DNA of 64,000 nucleotides from Eledone cirrhosa (GCA_964016885.1 OZ024744.1:24350798-24414797); one strand, 5' to 3'; shown: positions 1-13,500, numbered from the stretch's first letter. The notes: generated by a model not told the origin, from the sequence alone. Numbers and translations: made by a program.

Positions 1-183
1 TCTTAAAAACTGACTCGTTTTAACATCAGCTGAATTTTAAGATAAAACTCGTTTTAACAACAGTTGAATCTTAAGAACTGACTCGTTTTATCAACAGTTC
101 AACCTTAAGAACTGACTCGTTTTAACAACAGTTGAATCTTCAAATAAAACTCGTTTTAACAACAGTTGAATCTTAAGAACTGA

Positions 184-217
184 CTCGTTTTAACAACAGT
201 TGAATCTTAAGATAAAA
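184..217 (+). repeat. Reference type B monomer (34 bp)
   Basis: This monomer is identical to type A up to CTTAAG and then ends ATAAAA. Because AACTG is gone, the CAGTT/AACTG inverted repeat of type A is absent and GC falls from 11/34 to 9/34. Types A and B often alternate (for example across 800 to 960), which makes a 68-bp dimer, although A-A neighbours also occur. Derived endings include ATAACA (common after about 22,700), ATAAAC and ACAAAA. Confidence 0.95.
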
Positions 218-319
218 CTCGTTTTAACAACAGCTGAATCTTAAGATTAAACTCATTTTAACAACAGTTGAATCTCAAGACAAAACCCGTTTTAACAACA
301 GTTGAATCTTAAGAACTGA

Positions 320-353
320 CTCGTTTTAACAACAGTTGAATCTTAAGAACTGA
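320..353 (+). repeat. Reference type A monomer (34 bp)
   Basis: This is a clean example of the commonest monomer, ending AACTGA before the next CTCG. It contains the 8-bp palindrome TCTTAAGA, the hyphenated palindrome CAACAGTTG, one CpG (in CTCG) and an AflII word CTTAAG. The arms CAGTT (positions 14 to 18) and AACTG (29 to 33) are reverse complements around a 10-base loop. The two 17-bp halves match at 9 of 17 positions, concentrated in the aligned words TTTTAACAACAG and TCTTAAGAACTG (9 of 12). This suggests that the 34-mer arose from a 17-mer. Confidence 0.95.
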
Positions 354-386
354 CTCGTTTAACAACAGTTGAATCTTAAGAACTGT
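354..386 (+). repeat. 33-bp deletion variant monomer
   Basis: One T is missing from the TTTT run (CTCGTTTAAC), which shortens this unit to 33 bp. The same deletion recurs at matching positions of the longer repeats, for example near 2970, 6065 and 11230, so it is inherited through segment duplication. Other 33-bp variants lose one A before CTCG (GATAAACTCG, first near 1400) or one C in AACAAC (TTTTAAAACAG, frequent after about 17,400). These explain why higher-order offsets are not exact multiples of 34. Confidence 0.9.
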
Positions 387-927
387 CTCGTTTTAACAAC
401 AGTTGAATCTTAAGATAAACCTCGTTTTAACAACAGTTTAATCTTAACAACTGACTCGTTTTAACAACAGTTGAATCTTAAGATAAAATTCGTTTTAACA
501 ACAGTTGAATCTTAAGAACTGATTCGTTTTAACAACAGTTCAAACTTAAGAACTGACTCGTTTTAACAACAGTTGAATCTTATGATAAAACTCATTTTAA
601 CAACAGTTGAATCTTAAGAACTGATTCGTTTTAACAACAGATGAATCTTAAGATAAACCTCGCTTTAACAAAAGTTGAATCTTAAGAACTGGCTCGTTTT
701 AACAACAGTTGAATCTTAAGAACTGTCTCGTTTTAACAACACTTGAATCTTAAGAACTGACTCGTTTTAACAACAGTTGAATCTTATGATAAAACCCATT
801 TTAACAACAGTTGAATCTTAAGATAAAACTCGTTTTAACAACAGTTGAATCTTAAGAACTGACTCGTTTTAACAACAGTTGAATCTTAAGATAAAACTCG
901 TTTTAACAACAGTTGAATCTTAAGAAC

Positions 928-934
928 TGACTCA
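928..934 (+). other. AP-1/GCN4-like word created by CpG loss (example)
   Basis: At the junction of a type A monomer with the next unit the consensus is TGACTCG. Where the CpG has changed to CpA the junction reads TGACTCA, the consensus bound by AP-1/GCN4-type bZIP proteins. Many AACTGACTCATTTT junctions in the window carry it. Sequence identity is certain. Binding is not implied. Confidence 0.5.
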
Positions 935-2616
935 TTTTAACAACAGTTGAATCTTAAGAATTGACTCGTTTTATAAACAGTTCAACCTTAAGAACTGACT
1001 CGTTTTAACAACAGTTGAATCTTCAAATAAAACTCGTTTTAACAACAGTTGAATATTAAGAACTGACTCGTTTTAACAGCAGTTGAATCTTAATATAAAA
1101 CTCGTTTTAACAACAGTTGAATCTTAAGAACTGACTCGTTTTAATAACAGTTGAATCTTAAGATAAAACTCGTTTTAACAACAGTTGAATCTTACGAACT
1201 GACTCGTTTTAACAACAGCTGAATTTTAAGATAAAACTCGTTTTAACAACAGTTGAATCTTAAGAACTGACTCGTTTTATCAACAGTTCAACCTTAAGAA
1301 CTGACTCATTTTAACAACAGTTGAATCTTCAAATAAAACTCGTTTTAACAACAGTTGAATGTTAAGAACTGATTCGTTTTAACAACAGCTGAATCTTAAG
1401 ATAAACTCGTTTTAACAACAGTTGAATCTTAAGATAAACCTCGTTTTAACAACAGTTTAATCTTAAGAACTGACTCGTTTTAACAACAGTTGAATCTTAA
1501 GATAAAATTCGTTTTAACAACAGTTGAATCTTAAGAACTGATTCGTTTTAACAACAGTTGAATCTTAAGATAAAACTCGTTTTAACAACAGTTGAATCTT
1601 AAGAACTGATTCGTATTAACAACAGTTGAATATTAAGATAAAACTCGTTTTAACAACAGTTAAATCTTAAGAACTGGCTCGTTTTAACAACAGTTGAATC
1701 TTAAGAACTGTCTCGTTTTAACAACACTTGAATCTTAAGAACTGACTCGTTTTAACAACAGTTGAATCTTATGATAAAACCCATTTTAACAACAGTTGAA
1801 TCTTAAGATAAAACTCGTTTTAACAACAGTTGAATCTTAAGAACTGACTCGTTTTAACAACAGTTGAATCTTAAGATAAACCTCGTTTTAACAACAGTTT
1901 AATCTTAACAACTGACTCGTTTTAACAACAGTTGAATCTTAAGATAAAATTCGTTTTAACAACAGTTGAATCTTAAGAACTGATTCGTTTTAACAACAGT
2001 TCAAACTTAAGAACTGACTCGTTTTAACAACAGTTGAATCTTATGATAAAACTCATTTTAACAACAGTTGAATCTTAAGAACTGATTCGTTTTAACAACA
2101 AATGAATCTTAAGATAAACCTCGCTTTAACAAAAGTTGAATCTTAAGAACTGGCTCGTTTTAACAACAGTTGAATCTTAAGAACTGTCTCGTTTTAACAA
2201 CACTTGAATCTTAAGAACTGACTCGTTTTAACAACAGTTGAATCTTATGATAAAACCCATTTTAACAACAGTTGAATCTTAAGAACTGACTCGTTTTAAC
2301 AACAGTTGAATCTTAAGATAAAACTCGTTTTAACAACAGTTGAATCTTAAGAACTGACTCGTTTTAACAACAGTTGAATCTTAAGAACTGACTCGTTTTA
2401 TAAACAGTTCAACCTTAAGAACTGACTCGTTTTAACAACAGTTGAATCTTCAAATAAAACTCGTTTTAACAACAGTTGAATATTAAGAACTGACTCGTTT
2501 TAACAGCAGTTGAATCTTAATATAAAACTCGTTTTAACAACAGTTGAATCTTAAGAACTGACTCGTTTTAATAACAGTTGAATCTTAAGATAAAACTCGT
2601 TTTAACAACATTTGAA

Positions 2617-3198
2617 TCTTAAAAACTGACTCGTTTTAACATCAGCTGAATTTTAAGATAAAACTCGTTTTAACAACAGTTGAATCTTAAGAACTGACTC
2701 GTTTTATCAACAGTTCAACCTTAAGAACTGACTCGTTTTAACAACAGTTGAATCTTCAAATAAAACTCGTTTTAACAACAGTTGAATCTTAAGAACTGAC
2801 TCGTTTTAACAACAGTTGAATCTTAAGATAAAACTCGTTTTAACAACAGCTGAATCTTAAGATTAAACTCATTTTAACAACAGTTGAATCTCAAGACAAA
2901 ACCCGTTTTAACAACAGTTGAATCTTAAGAACTGACTCGTTTTAACAACAGTTGAATCTTAAGAACTGACTCGTTTAACAACAGTTGAATCTTAAGAACT
3001 GTCTCGTTTTAACAACAGTTGAATCTTAAGATAAACCTCGTTTTAACAACAGTTTAATCTTAACAACTGACTCGTTTTAACAACAGTTGAATCTTAAGAT
3101 AAAATTCGTTTTAACAACAGTTGAATCTTAAGAACTGATTCGTTTTAACAACAGTTCAAACTTAAGAACTGACTCGTTTTAACAACAGTTGAATCTTA
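2617..3198 (+). repeat. Second copy of the 1-582 segment
   Basis: This segment matches 1 to 582 at a constant offset of 2,616 bp, including the 33-bp deletion monomer. Beyond 3198 it continues into the GAACTTACTCG segment instead. That same continuation is shared with the copy beginning at 10874. Confidence 0.85.
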
Positions 3199-5709
3199 AG
3201 AACTGACTCGTTTTATAAACAGTTCAACCTTAAGAACTTACTCGTTTTAACAACAGTTGAATATTAAGAACTGATTCGTTTTAACAGCAGTTGAATCTTA
3301 ATATAAAACTCGTTTTAACAACAGTTGAATCTTAAGAACTAACTCGTTTTAATAACAGTTGAATCTTAAGATAGAACTCGTTTTAACAACAGTTGAATCT
3401 TAAGAACTGACTCGTTTTAACAACAGCTGAATTTTAAGATAAAACTCGTTTTAACAACAGTTGAATCTTAAGAACTGACTCGTTTTATCAACAGTTCAAC
3501 CTTAAGAACTGACTCATTTTAACAACAGTTGAATCTTCAAATAAAACTCGTTTTAACAACAGTTGAATGTTAAGAACTGAATCGTTTTAACAACAGCTGA
3601 ATCTTAAGATAAACTCGTTTTAACAACAGTTGAATCTTAAGATAAACCTCGTTTTAACAACAGTTTAATCTTAAGAACTGAATCGTTTTAACAACAGTTG
3701 AATCTTAAGATAAAATTCGTTTTAACAATAGTTGAATCTTAAGAACTGATTCGTTTTAACAACAGTTCAAACTTAAGCACTGACTCGTTTTAACAACAGC
3801 TGAATCTTCAGATGAAACTCGTTTTAACAACAGTTGAATCTTAAGAACTGACTCATTTTAACAACAGTTGAATCTTAAGATAAAACATCATTTTAACAAC
3901 AGTTGAATCTTAAAATAAAACTCGTTTTAACAACAGTTGAATCTTAAGAACTGACTCGTTTTAACAACAGTTGAATCTTAAGAACTGACTCGTTTTAACA
4001 ACAATTCAACCTTAAGAACTGACTCGTTTTAACAACAGTTGAATCTTAAGAACTGACTCGTTTTAACAACAGTTGAATCTTAAGAACTGACTCGTTTTAA
4101 CAACAACTGAATCTTAAGATTAAACTCGTTTTAACAACAGTTGAATCTTAAGAACTGTCTCGTTTTAACAACAGTTGAATCTTAAGATAAACCTCGTTTT
4201 AACAACAGTTTAATCTTAACAACTGACTCGTTTTAACAACAGTTGAATCTTAAGATAAAATTCGTTTTAACAACAGTTGAATCTTAAGAACTGATTCGTT
4301 TTAACAACAGTTCAAACTTAAGAACTGACTCGTTTTAACAACAGTTGAGTCTTATGATAAAACTCATTTTAACAACAGTTGAATCTTAAGAACTGATTCG
4401 TTTTAACAACAAATGAATCTTAAGATAAACCTCGCTTTAACAAAAGTTGAATCTTAAGAACTGGCTCGTTTTAACAACAGTTGAATCTTAAGAACTGACT
4501 CGTTTTAACAACAACTGAATCTTAAGATTAAACTCGTTTTAACAACAGTTGAATCTTAAGAACTGTCTCGTTTTAACAACAGTTGAATCTTAAGATAAAC
4601 CTCGTTTTAACAACAGTTTAATCTTAACAACTGACTCGTTTTAACAACAGTTGAATCTTAAGATAAAATTCGTTTTAACAACAGTTGAATCTTAAGAACT
4701 GATTCGTTTTAACAACAGTTCAAACTTAAGAACTGACTCGTTTTAACAACAGTTGAATCTTATGATAAAACTCATTTTAACAACAGTTGAATCTTAAGAA
4801 CTGATTCGTTTTAACAACAAATGAATCTTACGATAAACCTCGCTTTAACAAAAGTTGAATCTTAAGAACTGGCTCGTTTTAACAACAGTTGAATCTTAAG
4901 AACTGTCTCGTTTTAACAACACTTGAATCTTAAGAACTGACTCGTTTTAACAACAGTTGAATCTTATGATAAAACCCATTTTAACAACAGTTGAATCTTA
5001 AGATAAAACTCGTTTTAACAACAGTTGAATCTTAAGAACTAACTCGTTTTAACAACAGTTGAATCTTAAGATAAAACTCGTTTTAACAACAGTTGAATCT
5101 TAAGAACTGACTCGTTTTAACAACAGTTGAATCTTAAGAATTGACTCGTTTTATAAACAGTTCAACCTTAAGAAATGACTCGTTTTAACAACAGTTGAAT
5201 CTTAAGATAAACCTCGCTTTAACAAAAGTTGAATCTTAAGAACTGGCTCGTTTTAACAACAGTTGAATCTTAAGAACTGTCTCGTTTTAACAACACTTGA
5301 ATCTTAAGAACTGACTCGTTTTAACAACAGTTGAATCTTATGATAAAACCCATTTTAACAACAGTTGAATCTTAAGAACTGACTCGTTTTAACAACAGTT
5401 GAATCTTAAGATAAAACTCGTTTTAACAACAGTTGAATCTTAAGAACTGACTCGTTTTAACAACAGTTGAATCTTAAGAACTGACTCGTTTTATAAACAG
5501 TTCAACCTTAAGAACTGACTCGTTTTAACAACAGTTGAATCTTCAAATAAAACTCGTTTTAACAACAGTTAAATATTAAGAACTGACTCGTTTTAACAGC
5601 AGTTGAATTTTAATATAAAACTCGTTTTAACAACAGTTGAATCTTAAGAACTGACTCGTTTTAATAACAGTTGAATCTTAAGATAAAACTCGTTTTAACA
5701 ACATTAGAA

Positions 5710-8320
5710 TCTTAAAAACTGACTCGTTTTAACATCAGCTGAATTTTAAGATAAAACTCGTTTTAACAACAGTTGAATCTTAAGAACTGACTCGTTTTAT
5801 CAACAGTTCAACCTTAAGAACTGACTCGTTTTAACAACAGTTGAATCTTCAAATAAAACTCGTTTTAACAACAGTTGAATCTTAAGAACTGACTCGTTTT
5901 AACAACAGTTGAATCTTAAGATAAAACTCGTTTTAACAACAGCTGAATCTTAAGATTAAACTCATTTTAACAACAGTTGAATCTCAAGACAAAACCCGTT
6001 TTAACAACAGTTGAATCTTAAGAACTGACTCGTTTTAACAACAGTTGAATCTTAAGAACTGACTCGTTTAACAACAGTTGAATCTTAAGAACTGTCTCGT
6101 TTTAACAACAGTTGAATCTTAAGATAAACCTCGTTTTAACAACAGTTTAATCTTAACAACTGACTCGTTTTAACAACAGTTGAATCTTAAGATAAAATTC
6201 GTTTTAACAACAGTTGAATCTTAAGAACTGATTCGTTTTAACAACAGTTCAAACTTAAGAACTGACTCGTTTTAACAACAGTTGAATCTTATGATAAAAC
6301 TCATTTTAACAACAGTTGAATCTTAAGAACTTATTCGTTTGAACAACAGATGAATCTTAAGATAAACCTCGCTTTAACAAAAGTTGAATCTTAAGAACTG
6401 GCTCGTTTTAACAACAGTTGAATCTTAAGAACTGTCTCGTTTTAACAACAGTTGAATCTTATGATAAAACCCATTTTAACAACAGTTGAATCTTAAGATA
6501 AAACTCGTTTTAACAACAGTTGAATCTTAAGAACTGACTCGTTTTAACAACAGTTGAATCTTAAGATAAAACTCGTTTTAACAACAGTTGAATCTTAAGA
6601 ACTGACTCATTTTAACAACAGTTGAATCTTAAGAATTGACTCGTTTTATAAACAGTTCAACCTTAAGAACTGACTCGTTTTAACAACAGTTGAATCTTCA
6701 AATAAAACTCGTTTTAACAACAGTTGAATATTAAGAACTGACTCGTTTTAACAGCAGTTGAATCTTAATATAAAACTCGTTTTAACAACAGTTGAATCTT
6801 AAGAACTGACTCGTTTTAATAACAGTTGAATCTTAAGATAAAACTCGTTTTAACAACAGTTGAATCTTACGAACTGACTCGTTTTAACAACAGCTGAATT
6901 TTAAGATAAAACTCGTTTTAACAACAGTTGAATCTTAAGAACTGACTCGTTTTATCAACAGTTCAACCTTAAGAACTGACTCATTTTAACAACAGTTGAA
7001 TCTTCAAATAAAACTCGTTTTAACAACAGTTGAATGTTAAGAACTGATTCGTTTTAACAACAGCTGAATCTTAAGATAAACTCGTTTTAACAACAGTTGA
7101 ATCTTAAGATAAACCTCGTTTTAACAACAGTTTAATCTTAAGAACTGACTCGTTTTAACAACAGTTGAATCTTAAGATAAAATTCGTTTTAACAACAGTT
7201 GAATCTTAAGAACTGATTCGTTTTAACAACAGTTGAATCTTAAGATAAAACTCGTTTTAACAACAGTTGAATCTTAAGAACTGATTCGTATTAACAACAG
7301 TTGAATATTAAGATAAAACTCGTTTTAACAACAGTTAAATCTTAAGAACTGGCTCGTTTTAACAACAGTTGAATCTTAAGAACTGTCTCGTTTTAACAAC
7401 ACTTGAATCTTAAGAACTGACTCGTTTTAACAACAGTTGAATCTTATGATAAAACCCATTTTAACAACAGTTGAATCTTAAGATAAAACTCGTTTTAACA
7501 ACAGTTGAATCTTAAGAACTGACTCGTTTTAACAACAGTTGAATCTTAAGATAAATCTCGTTTTAACAACAGTTTAATCTTAACAACTGACTCGTTTTAA
7601 CAACAGTTGAATCTTAAGATAAAATTCGTTTTAACAACAGTTGAATCTTAAGAACTGATTCGTTTTAACAACAGTTCAAACTTAAGAACTGACTCGTTTT
7701 AACAACAGTTGAATCTTATGATAAAACTCATTTTAACAACAGTTGAATCTTAAGAACTGATTCGTTTTAACAACAGATGAATCTTAAGATAAACCTCGCT
7801 TTAACAAAAGTTGAATCTTAAGAACTGGCTCGTTTTAACAACAGTTGAATCTTAAGAACTGTCTCGTTTTAACAACACTTGAATCTTAAGAACTGACTCG
7901 TTTTAACAACAGTTGAATCTTATGATAAAACCCATTTTAACAACAGTTGAATCTTAAGATAAAACTCGTTTTAACAACAGTTGAATCTTAAGAACTGACT
8001 CGTTTTAACAACAGTTGAATCTTAAGATAAAACTCGTTTTAACAACAGTTGAATCTTAAGAACTGACTCGTTTTAACAACATTTGAATCTTAAGAATTGA
8101 CTCGTTTTATAAACAGTTCAACCTTAAGAACTGACTCGTTTTAACAACAGTTGAATCTTCAAATAAAACTCGTTTTAACAACAGTTGAATATTAAGAACT
8201 GACTCGTTTTAACAGCAGTTGAATCTTAATATAAAACTCGTTTTAACAACAGTTGAATCTTAAGAACTGACTCGTTTTAATAACAGTTGAATCTTAAGAT
8301 AAAACTCGTTTTAACAACAG
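5710..8320 (+). repeat. Long direct repeat, member 2 (offset about 5,709 bp)
   Basis: This is the partner of 1 to about 2610. It lacks one 34-bp monomer near 6440, where a GTCTCG monomer leads straight into CTTATGATAAAACCC; the other copies carry an ACACTTGAATC monomer between them. Private substitutions such as TTATTCGTTTGAACAAC near 6331 separate it from its partner. Confidence 0.8.
6890..7350 (+). repeat. Local duplication, member 1 (offset 1,460 bp)
   Basis: The order CAGCTGAATTTTAAG, TTATCAACAGTTCAACC, CTTCAAATAAAACTCG, GAATGTTAAG appears here and again near 8350. The anchor TGAATGTTAA lies at 7031 and 8491. The other 8,257-bp repeat copy has only one version. The event is therefore a local duplication here or a matching deletion there. 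Limits are approximate. Confidence 0.7.
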
Positions 8321-8349
8321 TTGAATCTTAAGAAATGACTCGTTTTAAC

Positions 8350-8820
8350 AACAGCTGAATTTTAAGATAAAACTCGTTTTAACAACAGTTGAATCTTAAG
8401 AACTGACTCGTTTTATCAACAGTTCAACCTTAGAACTGACTCATTTTAACAACAGTTGAATCTTCAAATAAAACTCGTTTTAACAACAGTTGAATGTTAA
8501 GAACTGATTCGTTTTAACAACAGCTGAATCTTAAGATAAACTCGTTTTAACAACAGTTGAATCTTAAGATAAACCTCGTTTTAACAACAGTTTAATCTTA
8601 AGAACTGACTCGTTTTAACAACAGTTGAATCTTAAGATAAAATTCGTTTTAACAACAGTTGAATCTTAAGAACTGATTCGTTTTAACAACAGTTTAAACT
8701 TAAGAACTGACTCGTTTTAACAACAGTTGAATCTTAAGATAAAACTCGTTTTAACAACAGTTGAATCTTAAGAACTGATTCGTATTAACAACAGTTGAAT
8801 ATTAAGATAAAACTCGTTTT
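8350..8820 (+). repeat. Local duplication, member 2 (offset 1,460 bp)
   Basis: This is the second member of the local duplication. It carries private changes, including CCTTAGAACTG (one base shorter than CCTTAAGAACTG) near 8430 and AGTTTAAACTTAAG near 8692. These show it has diverged since copying. Limits are approximate. Confidence 0.7.
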
Positions 8821-10500
8821 AACAACAGTTAAATCTTAAGAACTGACTCGTTTTAACAACAGTTGAATCTTAAGATAAAACTCGTTTTAACAACAGTTAA
8901 ATCTTAAGAACTGTCTCGTTTTAACAACAGTTGAATCTTAAGAACTGACTCGTTTTAACAACAGTTGAATCTTATGATAAGACTCATTTTAACAACAGTT
9001 GAATCTTAAGATAAAACTCGTTTTAACAACAGTTGAATCTTAAGAACTGACTCGTTTTAACAACAGTTGAATCTTAAGATAAAACTCGTTTTAACAACAG
9101 TTGAATCTTAAGAACTGACTCGTTTTAACAACAGTTGAATCTTAAGAACTGACTCGTTTTATAAACAGTTCAACCTTAAGAACTTACTCGTTTTAACAAC
9201 AGTTGAATATTAAGAACTGATTCGTTTTAACAGCAGTTGAATCTTAATATAAAACTCGTTTTAACAACAGTTGAATCTTAAGAACTGACTCGTTTTAATA
9301 ACAGTTGAATCTTAAGATAGAACTCGTTTTAACAACAGTTGAATCTTAAGAACTGGCTCGTTTTAACAACAGCTGAATTTTAAGATAAAACTCGTTTTAA
9401 CAACAGTTGAATCTTAAGAACTGACTCGTTTTATCAACAGTTCAACCTTAAGAACTGACTCATTTTAACAACAGTTGAATCTTCAAATAAAACTCGTTTT
9501 AACAACAGTTGAATGTTAAGAACTGAATCGTTTTAACAACAGCTGAATCTTAAGATAAACTCGTTTTAACAACAGTTGAATCTTAAGATAAACCTCGTTT
9601 TAACAACAGTTTAATCTTAAGAACTGAATCGTTTTAACAACAGTTGAATCTTAAGATAAAATTCGTTTTAACAATAGTTGAATCTTAAGAACTGATTCGT
9701 TTTAACAACAGTTCAAACTTAAGAACTGACTCGTTTTAACAACAGCTGAATCTTCAGATGAAACTCGTTTTAACAACAGTTGAATCTTAAGAACTGACTC
9801 ATTTTAACAACAGTTGAATCTTAAGATAAAACATCATTTTAACAACAGTTGAATCTTAAAATAAAACTCGTTTTAACAACAGTTGAATCTTAAGAACTGA
9901 CTCGTTTTAACAACAGTTGAATCTTAAGAACTGACTCGTTTTAACAACAATTCAACCTTAAGAACTGACTCGTATTAACAACAGTTGAATCTTAAGAACG
10001 GACTCGTTTTAACAACAGTTGAATCTTAAGAACTGACTCGTTTTAACAACAACTGAATCTTAAGATTAAACTCGTTTTAACAACAGTTGAATCTTAAGAA
10101 CTGTCTCGTTTTAACAACAGTTGAATCTTAAGATAAACCTCGTTTTAACAACAGTTTAATCTTAACAACTGACTCGTTTTAACAACAGTTGAATCTTAAG
10201 ATAAAATTCGTTTTAACAACAGTTGAATCTTAAGAACTGATTCGTTTTAACAACAGTTCAAACTTAAGAACTGACTCGTTTTAACAACAGTTGAATCTTA
10301 TGATAAAACTCATTTTAACAACAGTTGAATCTTAAGAACTGATTCGTTTTAACAACAAATGAATCTTAAGAACTGGCTCGTTTTAACAACAGTTGAATCT
10401 TAAGAACTGTCTCGTTTTAACAACAGTTGAATCTTAAGATAAACCTCGTTTTAACAACAGTTTAATCTTAACAACTGACTCGTTTTAACAACAGTTGAAT

Positions 10501-13500
10501 CTTATGATAAAACCCATTTTAACAACAGTTGAATCTTAAGAACTGACTCGTTTTAACAACAGTTGAATCTTAAGAACTGACTCGTTTTAACAACAGATGA
10601 ATCTTAAGAACTGACTCGTTTTAACAACAGTTGAATCTTAAGAACTGACTCGTTTTATAAACAGTTCAACCTTAAGAACTGACTCGTTTTAACAACAGTT
10701 GAATCTTCAAATAAAACTCGTTTTAACAACAGTTGAATATTAAGAACTGACTCGTTTTAACAGCAGTTGAATCTTAATATAAAACTCGTTTTAACAACAG
10801 TTGAATCTTAAGAACTGACTCGTTTTAATAACAGTTGAATCTTAAGATAAAACTCGTTTTAACAACATTTGAATCTTAAAAACTGACTCGTTTTAACATC
10901 AGCTGAATTTTAAGATAAAACTCGTTTTAACAACAGTTGAATCTTAAGAACTGACTCGTTTTATCAACAGTTCAACCTTAAGAACTGACTCGTTTTAACA
11001 ACAGTTGAATCTTCAAATAAAACTCGTTTTAACAACAGTTGAATCTTAAGAACTGACTCGTTTTAACAACAGTTGAATCTTAAGATAAAACTCGTTTTAA
11101 CAACAGCTGAATCTTAAGATTAAACTCATTTTAACAACAGTTGAATCTCAAGACAAAACCCGTTTTAACAACAGTTGAATCTTAAGAACTGACTCGTTTT
11201 AACAACAGTTGAATCTTAAGAACTGACTCGTTTAACAACAGTTGAATCTTAAGAACTGTCTCGTTTTAACAACAGTTGAATCTTAAGATAAACCTCGTTT
11301 TAACAACAGTTTAATCTTAACAACTGACTCGTTTTAACAACAGTTGAATCTTAAGATAAAATTCGTTTTAACAACAGTTGAATCTTAAGAACTGATTCGT
11401 TTTAACAACAGTTCAAACTTAAGAACTGACTCGTTTTAACAACAGTTGAATCTTAAGAACTGACTCGTTTTATAAACAGTTCAACCTTAAGAACTTACTC
11501 GTTTTAACAACAGTTGAATATTAAGAACTGATTCGTTTTAACAGCAGTTGAATCTTAATATAAAACTCGTTTTAACAACAGTTGAATCTTAAGAACTAAC
11601 TCGTTTTAATAACAGTTGAATCTTAAGATAGAACTCGTTTTAACAACAGTTGAATCTTAAGAACTGACTCGTTTTAACAACAGCTGAATTTTAAGATAAA
11701 ACTCGTTTTAACAACAGTTGAATCTTAAGAACTGACTCGTTTTATCAACAGTTCAACCTTAAGAACTGACTCATTTTAACAACATTTGAATCTTCAAATA
11801 AAACTCGTTTTAACAACAGTTGAATGTTAAGAACTGAATCGTTTTAACAACAGCTGAATCTTAAGATAAACTCGTTTTAACAACAGTTGAATCTTAAGAT
11901 AAACCTCGTTTTAACAACAGTTTAATCTTAAGAACTGAATCGTTTTAACAACAGTTGAATCTTAAGATAAAATTCGTTTTAACAATAGTTGAATCTTAAG
12001 AACTGATTCGTTTTAACAACAGTTCAAACTTAAGCACTGACTCGTTTTAACAACAGCTGAATCTTCAGATGAAACTCGTTTTAACAACAGTTGAATCTTA
12101 AGAACTGACTCATTTTAACAACAGTTGAATCTTAAGATAAAACATCATTTTAACAACAGTTGAATCTTAAAATAAAACTCGTTTTAACAACAGTTGAATC
12201 TTAAGAACTGACTCGTTTTAACAACAGTTGAATCTTAAGAACTGACTCGTTTTAACAACAATTCAACCTTAAGAACTGACTCGTTTTAACAACAGTTGAA
12301 TCTTAAGAACTGACTCGTTTTAACAACAGTTGAATCTTAAGAACTGACTCGTTTTAACAACAACTGAATCTTAAGATTAAACTCGTTTTAACAACAGTTG
12401 AATCTTAAGAACTGTCTCGTTTTAACAACAGTTGAATCTTAAGATAAACCTCGTTTTAACAACAGTTTAATCTTAACAACTGACTCGTTTTAACAACAGT
12501 TGAATCTTAAGATAAAATTCGTTTTAACAACAGTTGAATCTTAAGAACTGATTCGTTTTAACAACAGTTCAAACTTAAGAACTGACTCGTTTTAACAACA
12601 GTTGAATCTTATGATAAAACTCATTTTAACAACAGTTGAATCTTAAGAACTGATTCGTTTTAACAACAAATGAATCTTAAGATAAACCTCGCTTTAACAA
12701 AAGTTGAATCTTAAGAACTGGCTCGTTTTAACAACAGTTGAATCTTAAGAACTGACTCGTTTTAACAACAACTGAATCTTAAGATTAAACTCGTTTTAAC
12801 AACAGTTGAATCTTAAGAACTGTCTCGTTTTAACAACAGTTGAATCTTAAGATAAACCTCGTTTTAACAACAGTTTAATCTTAACAACTGACTCGTTTTA
12901 ACAACAGTTGAATCTTAAGATAAAATTCGTTTTAACAACAGTTGAATCTTAAGAACTGATTCGTTTTAACAACAGTTCAAACTTAAGAACTGACTCGTTT
13001 TAACAACAGTTGAATCTTATGATAAAACTCATTTTAACAACAGTTGAATCTTAAGAACTGATTCGTTTTAACAACAAATGAATCTTAAGATAAACCTCGC
13101 TTTAACAAAAGTTGAATCTTAAGAACTGGCTCGTTTTAACAACAGTTGAATCTTAAGAACTGTCTCGTTTTAACAACACTTGAATCTTAAGAACTGACTC
13201 GTTTTAACAACAGTTGAATCTTATGATAAAACCCATTTTAACAACAGTTGAATCTTAAGATAAAACTCGTTTTAACAACAGTTGAATCTTAAGAACTAAC
13301 TCGTTTTAACAACAGTTGAATCTTAAGATAAAACTCGTTTTAACAACAGTTGAATCTTAAGAACTGACTCGTTTTAACAACAGTTGAATCTTAAGAATTG
13401 ACTCGTTTTATAAACAGTTCAACTTTAAGAAATGACTCGTTTTAACAACAGTTGAATCTTAAGATAAACCTCCCTTTAACAAAAGTTGAATCTTAAGAAC

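Larger units (their letters stand above)
1..582 (+). repeat. Segment duplicated at 2617 (offset 2,616 bp)
   Basis: The opening, with the diagnostic words CTTAAAAACTGACTCG and AACATCAGCTGAATTTTAAG, recurs from 2617. The two copies run in step until 583 against 3199, where CTTATGATAAAAC replaces CTTAAGAACTG. The same start recurs at 5710, 10874 and 13967. The sharp divergence marks an ancient exchange junction. Confidence 0.85.
1..2610 (+). repeat. Long direct repeat, member 1 (offset about 5,709 bp)
   Basis: This stretch pairs with 5710 to about 8320. The anchors 1/5710 and 592/6301 give 5,709 bp. The anchors 1356/7031 and 2244/7919 give 5,675 bp, because one 34-bp monomer is missing near 6440. 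A later one-monomer difference restores 5,709 bp at 2518/8227. Whole-monomer gains and losses are what unequal exchange or slippage produces. The right boundary is approximate. Confidence 0.8.
2244..7350 (+). repeat. Long direct repeat, copy 1 (offset 8,257 bp)
   Basis: The diagnostic variants 2244/10501, 2401/10658, 2617/10874, 3885/12142, 4104/12361 and 5710/13967 all sit exactly 8,257 bp apart. The register then shifts to 8,291 bp (6891/15182), because this copy lacks one 34-bp monomer near 6440. Colinearity ends at 7350 against 15641, where GGCTCG faces GACTCG and the order of variants differs. Confidence 0.88.

Noticed and set aside
2518..2527. TATA-box-like words (TAATATAAAA, also TTATAAAACTCAT elsewhere) as promoters
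   Set aside because: They are single-base variants of the B-type ending GATAAAA and recur only because the segments were duplicated. No gene or initiator context follows.
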